Translations under genes and position numbers: made by a program | Notes under the pieces: model-generated | What the model saw: only the letters and a program-made list of their open reading frames with translations | Databases searched by the model: none | Told to the model about the DNA's origin: nothing | Part shown: in pieces, positions 35,662-44,595 of the stretch | Layout of the letters: every line of letters starts with the position of its first letter | Position numbering within the stretch: position 1 is the stretch's first letter | Source of the DNA: UKL13-2 sp038206765 | GTDB taxonomy: Bacteria > Pseudomonadota > Gammaproteobacteria > Burkholderiales > Usitatibacteraceae | Length of the DNA stretch: 64,000 nt | Assembly: GCA_038206765.1 (NCBI GenBank) | Contig: JBBRAM010000001.1 | Span: 124,001-188,000, forward strand | Direction of reading: 5' to 3'

Positions 35662-36951
35662 ATGACAACTATTTCTGAAGCCACCATCGACACTCTTCGT
35701 TTCTCGACCGCAGGCTCGGTCGATGACGGAAAATCCACATTAATTGGCCGTTTGTTGTATGACTCGAAATCAATTCTAGAGGATCAAATCGCTGCCATCG
35801 CCCGCACTACCAGCAAGCGCGGGCAAGAAGGTTTGGATTTGTCATTGCTCACGGACGGTCTGAGTGCGGAGCGTGAGCAAGGCATCACGATTGACGTCGC
35901 ATACCGTTATTTTGCAACGCCATCCCGCCGCTTTATCATTGCCGATACGCCTGGCCACGAGCAATACACCCGCAATATGGTGACGGGTGCATCCACGGCT
36001 GATGTGGCCATCGTGTTGATTGATGCCGCCAAAGGAATCCTTTCGCAATCGCGCCGCCATGCCGCACTCGCGGTGTTGCTCGATTTACCGCATGTGCTAG
36101 TAGCCGTGAACAAAATGGACCTGGTTGGCTACCAGAAAAGCGTGTTCCAAAAAATAAAATCTGAATTCACTGCTATTGCCCGCGAGCTTGGCGTGCGTGA
36201 GATTTCGTTTATCCCGGTTTCAGCGTTGGTTGGCGATAACGTGGTGAGCAAAACGGTAGATGATGTAAACAACATGTCTTGGTATAACGGTCCAACGTTA
36301 CTGGAATTTTTAGAAACGGTTCGCACGACGAAAACGGTTGCGCCGGCATTCCGGTTTCCAGTGCAATTGGTGTCGCGCGTTCGCTTCGGTGCGAACCAAG
36401 ATAGCCGTGGTTACTTGGGGCGCGTGGAATCAGGCAGCATCAATGTTGGCGATCAGGTGGTGGTGTTGCCCGGCGGTGAGACAGCGCGCATCGCTGAAAT
36501 CATCACCTTGGCGGGCAGCGCCGAATCCGCCGATTCGCAAGATTCGGTAACCATTACGTTGGACCGTCAACTTGATATTTCGCGCGGCGACGTCATTGCA
36601 GCCCGCTTTAAGCCGCCCCGCGTTGTGCAATCCTTTCGTGGCAATGTCTGCTGGCTGGGCAACGAGCCATTGTCGTTGCAGCGCAAATATTTGCTCAAGC
36701 ACGGCACCCGTACCGTTCCGGCAAAAATCGCCAACGTTAACTCTCGCTACGACATTCTCACGCTCAAACCGGAAACGGTTGCGACGCTGAACACGAACGA
36801 TATTGGCGAGTTATCGATTGCCGTTGCCAAACCAATCATGGTCGATGCTTACTGGGAAAACCATGTCGGCGGCAGTTTTATTTTGCTTGACGAAGCAACC
36901 AATGCGACGGTGGCGGCGGGCACGATTTTGGCAGAAACAAGTGATGTCTAG
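35662..36951 (+). CDS. cysN: sulfate adenylyltransferase subunit 1 (GTPase)
   Basis: A 429-residue translation-factor-like GTPase whose GTP hydrolysis drives APS formation by CysD. All G motifs are visible: GSVDDGKSTLIGRLL (about 17-31), DTPGHEQYTRNM, NKMDLV and PVSALVGDNV. Domains 2 and 3 follow. There is no C-terminal APS kinase fusion, so only APS is made, matching the APS-type CysH. Its TAG stop overlaps the cobA ATG by eight bases. Confidence 0.96.
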   Translation: MTTISEATIDTLRFSTAGSVDDGKSTLIGRLLYDSKSILEDQIAAIARTTSKRGQEGLDLSLLTDGLSAEREQGITIDVAYRYFATPSRRFIIADTPGHEQYTRNMVTGASTADVAIVLIDAAKGILSQSRRHAALAVLLDLPHVLVAVNKMDLVGYQKSVFQKIKSEFTAIARELGVREISFIPVSALVGDNVVSKTVDDVNNMSWYNGPTLLEFLETVRTTKTVAPAFRFPVQLVSRVRFGANQDSRGYLGRVESGSINVGDQVVVLPGGETARIAEIITLAGSAESADSQDSVTITLDRQLDISRGDVIAARFKPPRVVQSFRGNVCWLGNEPLSLQRKYLLKHGTRTVPAKIANVNSRYDILTLKPETVATLNTNDIGELSIAVAKPIMVDAYWENHVGGSFILLDEATNATVAAGTILAETSDV

Positions 36952-37750
36952 TCCTGCCTCATCAGTCGTTTATCTTGTGGGCGCCGGTCCCGGCGCACCG
37001 GATTTATTGACGTTGCGTGCTGCTCGCTTACTGGAACGCGCCGATATTATCTTCTACGACGCGCTAGTGCATCCCGAAACAATTGCGTTGGCCGTCAACG
37101 CCAAAAGAGTCGCCGTCGGTAAACGCGCAGGGCAAGTTTCCACCGATCAGCGATTTATTAACCGCAGCTTGGTTGAAGCCGCATCACGCTACCAAACGGT
37201 AGTGCGCCTGAAGGGTGGCGATCCGATGTTGTTTGGCCGTGCGCAAGAAGAAATTGATGCCTTAGTCGCTGCTGGCATTCATTATGAAATCGTTCCCGGC
37301 ATAACGGCGGCGCTTGCGGCTAGTGCGCAGCTAGGCGTATCCCTCACCCAGCGAGGGGTTGCCCGCAGCGTTACCTTTGCCACCCCACGCATCGGCCCCG
37401 ACGAGGCCGCCAGCGATTGGGCAGTGAGCGCAGCAGCCTCTGATACCACAGTGCTTTATATGGCCGTCGGTCAGGCGGCGCAAATTGCCTCAAGCCTGAT
37501 TGCGCATGGCAAATCCGCCAATACGCCGGTTGCTATCGTTGAGAACGCAAGCCTGCCCGATGAGCAAAAAATATTCACCACGCTGGCAGGACTGTCCGCT
37601 TCATCGCTCAGGCTTAAGGGACCAGCTGTGCTCTGTATTGGCGAGGTGTTTAGCGTGGATGCCGAATTGATCGCCGCAGCGATAAAAATGCCAACCCCAA
37701 GCACCGGTGCGGCATTTCAGCCTCTTTCAGCTGCAAAAGACCGCCGATAG
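36944..37750 (+). CDS. cobA: uroporphyrinogen-III C-methyltransferase
   Basis: A 268-residue S-adenosylmethionine-dependent methyltransferase forming precorrin-2, the first step towards siroheme, the cofactor of the sulfite reductase in this operon. The signatures are VYLVGAGPGAPDLLTLRA, ADIIFYDALV and VVRLKGGDPMLFGRAQEE, then GITAALAASAQLGVSLTQR. The dehydrogenase/ferrochelatase half of CysG is absent and must be encoded elsewhere. I chose the ATG at 36944, overlapping the cysN stop; an upstream in-frame start at 36803 lies in cysN and was rejected. Confidence 0.95.
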   Translation: MSSPASSVVYLVGAGPGAPDLLTLRAARLLERADIIFYDALVHPETIALAVNAKRVAVGKRAGQVSTDQRFINRSLVEAASRYQTVVRLKGGDPMLFGRAQEEIDALVAAGIHYEIVPGITAALAASAQLGVSLTQRGVARSVTFATPRIGPDEAASDWAVSAAASDTTVLYMAVGQAAQIASSLIAHGKSANTPVAIVENASLPDEQKIFTTLAGLSASSLRLKGPAVLCIGEVFSVDAELIAAAIKMPTPSTGAAFQPLSAAKDRR

Positions 37751-37782
37751 CCGAGTTTGCCACTTGTATTGGTGGTTGCCGG

Positions 37783-38982
37783 ATGGTTGTGAAGTTGGTT
37801 AAACTTTCGGCTATGAAATCAAACTTTCCTTACCGCCAATCGGCGAAAAAAAAACCGTTTAAGTCGCCACCTCTACGTGCTGCCGTCGCTATCGTTGTTT
37901 CAATGGTAGCGCTGTCGTTTTTTATGCCGTTTGCCGATGCGCAGCGTGGCAGCGAGAAAACCGGCGACGGTCGTCCCGTCGAGCCGCGCATCATCACGCC
38001 GCGCGGCGCATTGCTGGAAAACGAGCGCAGCCTGGTTGCGTTGTTTGAAAACGCCGCGCCGTCGGTTGCCTACATCACCACTGAGAATCTGGTTCGTCAG
38101 GGATTTTTTGGCGAGCAGGTTGGTGTGTCGCAAGGTGCGGGTTCCGGTTTTGTGTGGGATAGTGCCGGCCATGTCGTAACCAATTTTCATGTGGTGCGCG
38201 GCGCGCAAAAAGTTTTGGTTCAGTTGGATTCAGGCAAAAAGGCCATCAGTGCAGAAGTGATCGGCACGGCGCCCGAGTATGATTTGGCCGTCGTGAAACT
38301 ACGCGAGGTGCCTGCCAATTTAAAGCCGCTGCCGCTTGGTAGCTCTCGTGATTTGAAGATTGGCCAAATGGTGATCGCGATTGGCAATCCTTTTGGCCTC
38401 TCCCGCACCATGACGACCGGCATTGTCTCCGCCCTGGATCGGCATTTGCCCACCACCGAATATGCCGAAATCGCCGGTGCGATTCAAACCGACGCGGCGA
38501 TCAACCCCGGTAATTCTGGTGGCCCGCTGATTGATAGCGCGGGGCGTTTGATTGGCGTAAATACCGCGATTCGCTCGTCCAGCGGAAGCTCGGCTGGCGT
38601 CGGCTTTTCGATTCCGGTTGATCTGATAAACCGCATTGTGCCGCAATTGATTGCGCGCGGCCGCGCCGCCAGCCCCGGCATTGGCATCGTCGCGATCAAT
38701 CCATTCATCGTTTCGCAAAACGGCATCCGTGGCGTTGTTATCGATAGTATCGCCCCCCGCACGCCCGCCGCCGAATCGGGCCTTGTGGGCTATAACCGCC
38801 GCACGCAAAGCTTGGGCGATGTTATCGTCGGCGTGAATGGCCGGCCCGTTGAAACGTTGTCTACATTCGTGGCAGAACTTGATCGAGTCGGGATCGATAA
38901 TACCGCCGAATTATCGATTGAGCACGATGGCAAATCGCGCAAGGTGCGGGTGAAAGTCATTGATATGCAGCGGCCACGATAA
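37783..38982 (+). CDS. exported trypsin-like serine protease with PDZ domain (HtrA-like)
   Basis: A 399-residue protein with a basic N-terminus and a single hydrophobic segment (about residues 38-54, AAVAIVVSMVALSFFMPF) that is a signal peptide or anchor. The catalytic triad is recognisable: His in VVTNFHVVRGA (about 136), Asp in EYDLAVVKL (about 167) and Ser in NPGNSGGPL (about 245). One PDZ domain follows (GVVIDSIAPRTPAAESGL, DVIVGVNGRPV). It resembles DegS/HtrA-type quality-control proteases. An in-frame ATG at 37813 is an equally plausible start. It could belong to the tail of the cys operon transcript but has no evident link. Confidence 0.88.
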   Translation: MVVKLVKLSAMKSNFPYRQSAKKKPFKSPPLRAAVAIVVSMVALSFFMPFADAQRGSEKTGDGRPVEPRIITPRGALLENERSLVALFENAAPSVAYITTENLVRQGFFGEQVGVSQGAGSGFVWDSAGHVVTNFHVVRGAQKVLVQLDSGKKAISAEVIGTAPEYDLAVVKLREVPANLKPLPLGSSRDLKIGQMVIAIGNPFGLSRTMTTGIVSALDRHLPTTEYAEIAGAIQTDAAINPGNSGGPLIDSAGRLIGVNTAIRSSSGSSAGVGFSIPVDLINRIVPQLIARGRAASPGIGIVAINPFIVSQNGIRGVVIDSIAPRTPAAESGLVGYNRRTQSLGDVIVGVNGRPVETLSTFVAELDRVGIDNTAELSIEHDGKSRKVRVKVIDMQRPR

Positions 38983-39035
38983 ACGCGAGTTCGGTTATGC
39001 TGGGTTTAGTTTCAACATTTACGCTAGGAAGAAAT

Positions 39036-40436
39036 ATGAACATCATTAAAACCGTCACGTTAGTCGTTGCCACTGTCACTTTCACTGCTGCTGCCGCCTC
39101 GGTAGTACTATTTTCTACCACATCTTTTGCGCAGCAATCAAAAAACTCTACAGCGATGATTGCCGAAATTGCCAGCAAAATTTCTGCCACGCGAATTGAA
39201 AAAACAATTCGCAAGCTGGTCAGTTTTGAAACGCGCAACACACTCTCCGACCAGAAAAGCGAAACACGCGGCATTGGCGCTGCGCGGCGCTGGATTAAGT
39301 CCGAATTGGATGCTTGCGCAAAGTCTAACGGTGGCCGCATGAAGGTAGAGTTTGATGAGCATACTGCGCAGCAAGCGGTGCGCATTCCGCAGCCGACGCA
39401 ATTGGTCAACGTGGTCGCAACCCTGCCAGGCACGCAGGCGGCGAGTTTGGATCGGCTATATGTCGTATCGGGGCATTATGATTCCATGCCGTCGAGCCCT
39501 GTCGATGGCGAGACGACCGCACCCGGCGCCAATGATGATGCTTCCGGTACGGCGGCCGTGATGGAGCTAGCGTGCGTGATGTCGCAATATCAATTCGATG
39601 CCACGCTGGTTTTTATGACCGTGGCCGGTGAAGAACAGGGCTTAATTGGTGCTAACTTTTGGGCGAAGGCAGCGAAAGAAAAAGGTCTGAATGTCGCTGG
39701 TATGATCACCAACGATATTATTGGCAACAGCAAATCGCCGGATGGCACGGTGATAAAGAACCGTGTGCGTTTGTTTGCCGAAGGTGTGTTCCCAGCAAAA
39801 GAAATGTCGGACGAGGCGCTCACCATCATGCGCAGCGGCGGCGAGAATGATTTTCCGACCCGGCAATTGGCAAGGTTCATCAAAGAAGCAGCCGAGCGCA
39901 ACATTCCGAGCATGACAGTTGATATGATTTATCGTCGCGACCGTTACCTGCGTGGTGGTGACCACACTCCGTTTTTGGAGGCAGGCTACGCCGCAGTTAG
40001 ATTTACCGAGCCGGTAGAAGATTACCGCCACCAACACCAAAATCCGCGCGTAGAAAACGGTGTACAGCTGGGCGATTTGCCGGAGTTTGTCGATTTTAAT
40101 TACGTGGCCAATGTGACCCGCGTGAACGCGGCAGCACTTGCCGCCTTGGCGCTCGGCCCCGCTGCACCGAAAGAAGTGCAAATGGAGACGCTGACCCTCG
40201 AAAACGATTCAACACTGCGCTGGAAGGCCAATGGCGAGCCGGATATTGCGGGCTACAAAATCGTCTGGCGCGATACCACCGCGGCGTATTGGCAACATAG
40301 CAAAGACGTCGGCAATGTAACTCGTGCAACGGTGAAAGGCGTCTCGAAAGACAACGTCATTTTTGGCGTGGTCGCTTACGACAAAGACGGCAATGCGAGT
40401 ATGGCGACGTATCCGGTACCTTTTCGGCTGCGGTAG
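39036..40436 (+). CDS. exported M28 family metallopeptidase
   Basis: A 466-residue zinc aminopeptidase-like protein. The signal peptide ends near SFAQQS. The peptidase core has VVSGHYDSMPSS and GANDDASGTAAVMELA (metal ligands His and Asp), TVAGEEQGLIGANFWA (catalytic Glu pair), NDIIGNS and a distal YLRGGDHTPFLEAGYAAVRF with the last His. The last 90 residues (LENDSTLRWKANGEPDIAGY, then DKDGNASMATYPV) form a fibronectin-III-like domain. The ATG at 39036 has GGAAG upstream; the frame opens earlier at 38997, but that part lacks a signal start. Confidence 0.88.
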   Translation: MNIIKTVTLVVATVTFTAAAASVVLFSTTSFAQQSKNSTAMIAEIASKISATRIEKTIRKLVSFETRNTLSDQKSETRGIGAARRWIKSELDACAKSNGGRMKVEFDEHTAQQAVRIPQPTQLVNVVATLPGTQAASLDRLYVVSGHYDSMPSSPVDGETTAPGANDDASGTAAVMELACVMSQYQFDATLVFMTVAGEEQGLIGANFWAKAAKEKGLNVAGMITNDIIGNSKSPDGTVIKNRVRLFAEGVFPAKEMSDEALTIMRSGGENDFPTRQLARFIKEAAERNIPSMTVDMIYRRDRYLRGGDHTPFLEAGYAAVRFTEPVEDYRHQHQNPRVENGVQLGDLPEFVDFNYVANVTRVNAAALAALALGPAAPKEVQMETLTLENDSTLRWKANGEPDIAGYKIVWRDTTAAYWQHSKDVGNVTRATVKGVSKDNVIFGVVAYDKDGNASMATYPVPFRLR

Positions 40437-40605
40437 CGGCAGGCGTTGCAGCGGATGGTTCAGTCGCCTGAGCCGCGCAGGTTGCTCGACCAAAGTATTG
40501 AATAATCGCAAATTAGCGATAGAACAAAGGCGCGCTCTGCGATAAAATAGCAGGCTTTCCGTCCTTCCAGCATCTGCCCAGCCCCGCGCTTCATTTAAGG
40601 TCAAC

Positions 40606-41520
40606 ATGTGGTTCAAAAACCTGCAAGTCTTTCGTTTCCCCGCGCCTTGGAACATCACCATCGCACAGCTAGAAGAACAACTCAATCGCACTCCATTCCG
40701 TTCCTGCACCAGCTATGAATTGCAGACGCAAGGCTGGGCATCGCCGCGTGAAAACGGGGCACTGGTGCATGCCGTCAACGGTCAGTGGTTGATTGCCCTT
40801 GGCACCGAGAAAAAACTGCTTCCCGCGTCCGTCATCAAAGAACTGGTGAAAGTTCGTGCACTTGATATGGAGCAGCGCCAAGGCTTTAAACCGGGTCGTA
40901 AGCAGTTGCGTGAACTGAAGGACCAAACGACGGACGAACTGCTGCCCCGCGCCTTCAATGTGCGCCGCAATACCTTCGTGTGGATTGATCCCGTCAACGG
41001 CCGCTTGGTCATTGATGCGGGCTCGCCAGGCAAGGCGGACGATGTGGTCTCGATGATCAGCAAATCGATTACCGATCTGGCATTGGAGCGTTTGAATGTC
41101 GCCATGGCGCCGGGCACGGCGATGACCGCTTGGCTCGCGGCTGATCAAACGCCACACGGATTCTCGATCGACCAAGAAACTGAATTGCAATCACCTGCGG
41201 ACGAAAAAGCCACCGTGCGTTTCGTGCGCCATGCGCTTGAACCGAAGGAAATTCAGCATCACATCAAAGGCGGAAAGCAATGTACCCGCTTGGCGCTGAC
41301 ATGGGCGAACCGCGTTTCGTTTGTGCTGACCGAAAATTTTACGGTCAAGAAAATTAACCTCGTTGATATTGTCAAAGAAGGCATCGCCGCCGATACCACC
41401 GCGCAAGATGAAACCGAAAAACTGGATGCCGATTTTGTGATGATGACCGGCGAGTTAAAGCAACTACTGGAAGATTTGGTTGACGCGTTAGGCGGTGTGC
41501 AGACGGCAGGCGGGCATTAA
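40606..41520 (+). CDS. rdgC: recombination-associated protein RdgC
   Basis: A 304-residue DNA-binding ring protein that restrains RecA-dependent recombination. It starts MWFKNLQVFRF, and GWASPRENGALVHAVNGQWL, LPASVIKELVKVRALDMEQR and AFNVRRNTFVWIDPVNGRLV are strongly typical. Length equals that of the E. coli protein. AAGG precedes the ATG at good distance. It stands alone between an M28 peptidase gene and a convergent hydrolase gene. Confidence 0.96.
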   Translation: MWFKNLQVFRFPAPWNITIAQLEEQLNRTPFRSCTSYELQTQGWASPRENGALVHAVNGQWLIALGTEKKLLPASVIKELVKVRALDMEQRQGFKPGRKQLRELKDQTTDELLPRAFNVRRNTFVWIDPVNGRLVIDAGSPGKADDVVSMISKSITDLALERLNVAMAPGTAMTAWLAADQTPHGFSIDQETELQSPADEKATVRFVRHALEPKEIQHHIKGGKQCTRLALTWANRVSFVLTENFTVKKINLVDIVKEGIAADTTAQDETEKLDADFVMMTGELKQLLEDLVDALGGVQTAGGH

Positions 41521-41590
41521 TGGCATTGCTGAATCATTAACGAGCCTTGGCAGCGGCGGCGGGGCTGAGTAGGTGCTGCGGTAAGGGCTC

Positions 41591-41610
41591 AAAACCCAGC
41601 ACTGGCGCGG
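41591..41610 (-). repeat. copy of a dispersed CCGCGCCAGTGCTGG motif
   Basis: The minus strand reads CCGCGCCAGTGCTGGGTTTT. It matches the copies at 54180 and 59407 on the plus strand. It lies in the short gap between rdgC and the hydrolase gene. Confidence 0.4.
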
Positions 41611-41644
41611 CGTTTGGGGGGCACCATCTTTACCAGCGTGCTAG

Positions 41645-42505
41645 TCACAACCCCATCAGCCTAGCCGACAAGGTGTCCAAATAAAGCGGAAATTTGTGAA
41701 TATCGTTGTGCCCCGCGCCGGGTATGACCGTATATTCTGATCTCGCGTTTTTCTGTGATCCCAAGCGAACGCGGGACAGTAATTCTGCTTGGGAAACGGG
41801 GATCACTTCGTCATCACCCGCCGCCAAAATCATGACCGGGTTTTTGATTTGCGGCAGCCATTCATCGCTGCGCATCGGATAGCGGTTGATGATCGATGGC
41901 AACCACGGATAACGAAGCTGACCCATCGCATCCAAACTAAAATACGGTGTCACCATGACCGTTAAATCCGGTTCGATCGCAGTCGACAACGCCGCTGCTA
42001 ACCCGGTACCAAGCGAGCGGCCGTAAACCACCAATTTTTTACCCGCGTATTGCGGTGTGATGAATTTCCACGCAGCCAGCACATCATTGTTGAGTTGCGC
42101 TTCGCTTTCAATGCGGCCAGTGCTTTTTCCGTAGCCGCGATAATCGACAATAAATAAATCATAATTTACACGACGATAAAAATCGATGCTAGTCAGCCAT
42201 GAGGCAACATTGCCGCCGTTGCCGTGCAGAAAAAAAACAACGCCTTTGGAGTTTGGCTGCTTGAAATGCAGCGCATTCAACACCGCGCCATCAACCGGCA
42301 CGCTCACTTCCGCAACCTCGGCGATGGGGAAGCGATAATCCGCAGCCAATGGCCGCGCATGAAAAATCAGCGCTTCTTGTTTCCAATAAACGAGCACCAA
42401 AATCGCCGCATACAGCGCCACAAGCGCGATGACTGCAATGATTAAAATTCGGCGGATGTTAGCCGCAAATCCGCGCTTGCCGCTGGTATTGATATTGGCA
42501 CTCAT
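41645..42505 (-). CDS. alpha/beta hydrolase, membrane-anchored
   Basis: A 286-residue serine hydrolase of the YfhR/BEM46-like branch. One N-terminal membrane segment (about residues 18-38, ILIIAVIALVALYAAILVLVYW) is followed by the hydrolase fold: oxyanion region FFLHGNGGNVASWL, YRGYGKSTGR, nucleophile motif VYGRSLGTGLA (Ser about 168), Asp in MILAAGDDEVIP and His in VIPGAGHNDIH. All triad members are present. Substrate is unknown. Confidence 0.85.
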   Translation of the reverse strand: MSANINTSGKRGFAANIRRILIIAVIALVALYAAILVLVYWKQEALIFHARPLAADYRFPIAEVAEVSVPVDGAVLNALHFKQPNSKGVVFFLHGNGGNVASWLTSIDFYRRVNYDLFIVDYRGYGKSTGRIESEAQLNNDVLAAWKFITPQYAGKKLVVYGRSLGTGLAAALSTAIEPDLTVMVTPYFSLDAMGQLRYPWLPSIINRYPMRSDEWLPQIKNPVMILAAGDDEVIPVSQAELLSRVRLGSQKNARSEYTVIPGAGHNDIHKFPLYLDTLSARLMGL

Positions 42506-42540
42506 GTTGATGATTTTAGGATGATGTTACGCCGCCAGAA

Positions 42541-43047
42541 TTAACGACCACCCAAGAAATCGCCCTTGCCAATTTCCACGCCGTTGTGGCGCAAAATCGC
42601 ATAGGCCATGCTCATGTGGAAATAAAAATTCGGCAAACCAAAGTGAATCAAATACGCTTGGCCTTTGAACGACATCGGGGTTCCGCCAACGGGAATCGTG
42701 ATGTCCCGCTCTTCTTGACCATCAATTTGTTCCGGCTTAAACGTCCCAATAAACGCCAGGGTTTTATCAATACGGGCAATCAGTTCGGCAAATGTTTTTT
42801 CGCTATCTTCGTATTTAGGCAGTTCCACACCGGCGAGCCGCGCTGTCGGGCCTTTGGCGAAATCCGCTGCGATCTGCACCTGACGACCCATTGCCAGCAT
42901 ATCGGGATACAAACGTGAATTTAAAAACACGCTCTCATCAATTTTTTTTGCTTCCGCATGGGCAGCAGCTTTAGTCAAAATAACTTTCAGTTGCGCGAGC
43001 GAGCGTTGAAAGACGGGGACGGAAGCTTGGTAAAGGGAGACTGACAT
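42541..43047 (-). CDS. DUF1993 family protein
   Basis: A 168-residue soluble protein with the DUF1993 pattern: MSVSLYQASVPVFQRSL at the start, FLNSRLYPDMLAMGRQVQIA, FAELIARIDKTLAFI and the C-terminal GLPNFYFHMSMAYAILRHNG. The family has a DinB-like four-helix bundle fold and no established function. The ATG at 43047 has AAGGAC upstream and gives the family start; the longer frame to 43122 was rejected. Confidence 0.8.
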   Translation of the reverse strand: MSVSLYQASVPVFQRSLAQLKVILTKAAAHAEAKKIDESVFLNSRLYPDMLAMGRQVQIAADFAKGPTARLAGVELPKYEDSEKTFAELIARIDKTLAFIGTFKPEQIDGQEERDITIPVGGTPMSFKGQAYLIHFGLPNFYFHMSMAYAILRHNGVEIGKGDFLGGR

Positions 43048-43268
43048 GGTTGTCCTTAGGGTTGATGAATAAATAAGGGAAGGCAAACGACAGGTCAAAA
43101 AAGCATTCCTGCGCATTGGCATTTACGGTGGAGTTACATCTAATACGCCGTAGTTTATCAGTCGAGCGCGAAATGTCGAAAATGGCATCGAAAATGAGCG
43201 ATGGTGCGACCAGCGTAGTTGGGGTGCAGCACTTGCCAGGCACAGTGGGAAGTTGCTAGCATAAACGC

Positions 43269-43556
43269 ATGAAATTTAAATGCCCTCACTGTGGCCAGCC
43301 GTCAATTCATTTTGGGCAGAAGGCGCTCTCGTCGAGAGCAAAGCCTGCAAAATGCATTGATTGCGATGGAGGTAGTTACACACATCATGCATTCATTTTT
43401 GACGTGATCGAAACCGTCTTGATGATGGCCGGAATACCGATTGCGTTGTTTGCCATAGCGTACTGTGATTCAATTTTGGCAGATTGCTTAGCTATACTAT
43501 TTTTCCTTGGTGTACTCAGCCTTCGCTACATTTTTTCGCCGCTCAAACATGATTGA
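43269..43556 (+). CDS. small zinc-ribbon membrane protein
   Basis: A 95-residue protein with an N-terminal zinc ribbon (CPHCG at residues 5-9 and CIDC at about 33-36) and two hydrophobic segments (about 51-68 and 72-89), ending in a short basic tail. Such proteins are common in proteobacteria and unnamed. The start MKFKCPHCGQPSI matches the usual pattern. It may be a recently acquired or fast-evolving gene, since its neighbours 43.5-44.5 kb are also orphans. Confidence 0.6.
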   Translation: MKFKCPHCGQPSIHFGQKALSSRAKPAKCIDCDGGSYTHHAFIFDVIETVLMMAGIPIALFAIAYCDSILADCLAILFFLGVLSLRYIFSPLKHD

Positions 43557-43713
43557 GGGAGCACTTCTATTTTTTCTTGCCCTTGCTGTGGTCGGCTCTA
43601 GCAAGCTCCGCGCCAGGAGGCGCATTTGAGCTGCAGCAAGGTGCGAATGGACCTAGGCCATACGGTCGCAAAGTACATCGGCCGCTGATTGGATTAAGGC
43701 AAATGGAATTGAT

Positions 43714-44040
43714 ATGAGAAAATTCATCGCAGGAAGAAAGTTGCTGTATTCATTAAAAGGAAGCAATGTTCGAAATGAGTTTTTCATAGGTATCACTGCA
43801 CCATATTCTGTTGATCAAAGTATGGTGAATTTTCCTATTGGAAATGGATTTATGGGTTGCGATGTACGGATAAGCGGCTTGGAGGAAGAGGGCTCAAAGG
43901 TATACGGCGCTGACTCACTTCAAGCATTGCATCTTGCGTCAGATATCGAGTCTTTTTTAAAGCGATTGCAATCAAAATATGACTTATATTGGTTATCAGG
44001 GGAACCATATTTCGAGGATCAACAGGTGGATGTAGTATGA
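43714..44040 (+). CDS. hypothetical protein
   Basis: A 108-residue protein I do not recognise. It contains FFIGITAPYSVDQSMVNFPI, GCDVRISGLEEEGSKVYGAD and SLQALHLASDIESFLKRLQS; this looks like a small alpha/beta domain with a final amphipathic helix. There is no signal peptide or membrane segment. The DNA is more AT-rich than the surrounding housekeeping genes. No function is proposed. Confidence 0.5.
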   Translation: MRKFIAGRKLLYSLKGSNVRNEFFIGITAPYSVDQSMVNFPIGNGFMGCDVRISGLEEEGSKVYGADSLQALHLASDIESFLKRLQSKYDLYWLSGEPYFEDQQVDVV

Positions 44041-44181
44041 CGCCGTCATTCGCTGCAACCCCTGTTCCAAACCGAGGGTTTGCGGCCTCGATAAAACTAG
44101 CGCGCAAGCCAAGTATTTCAATATAGGAAAACTCCCGAAACCCCCGCCAATACTAGACTATGACAGTTTTAACCAGAAAAC

Positions 44182-44475
44182 CTAAATACCAAAATCCATC
44201 TTATTCACATCGAACACTTCGGTCTTCGGTTTAGCGCTGGCCTTGATGGCTTCACCCGTGTCGATGAACGATTCGGCCAAGATGTAGCTGAGTTTTGCGA
44301 GTGCTGCGGGATCGGCACTTACGGATACTTTGTGGGTGGCGTCAATAACGACTGCTTCTTTGATGAGTTGAATATAAATACTCGTCGCCAACGCTTGGAC
44401 AGCGTGGTCGCCACTTTGTGGTGCAGACATAGTCGGGGCCGATTGGGGTTTGGGTGGTTGATGGGCTGAGCTCAT
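44182..44475 (-). CDS. hypothetical protein
   Basis: A 97-residue protein (103 if started at 44493). A Pro/Ser-rich N-terminus precedes a helical domain (AVQALATSIYIQLIKEAVV, DPAALAKLSYILAESFIDTG). It ends FDVNKMDFGI. I do not recognise a family. It is soluble by appearance and has normal codon use. Function is unknown. Confidence 0.5.
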   Translation of the reverse strand: MSSAHQPPKPQSAPTMSAPQSGDHAVQALATSIYIQLIKEAVVIDATHKVSVSADPAALAKLSYILAESFIDTGEAIKASAKPKTEVFDVNKMDFGI

Positions 44476-44595
44476 GCCGACACTATACCGCAACCCAGTA
44501 ATGACGGCTTATGAGGCCCTACCGGCTTTATCAGGTGTCATCGCGTTTATAGCGTTTATAGCACGGACGTTTAAATGACCAACGCGGAGCCGATG

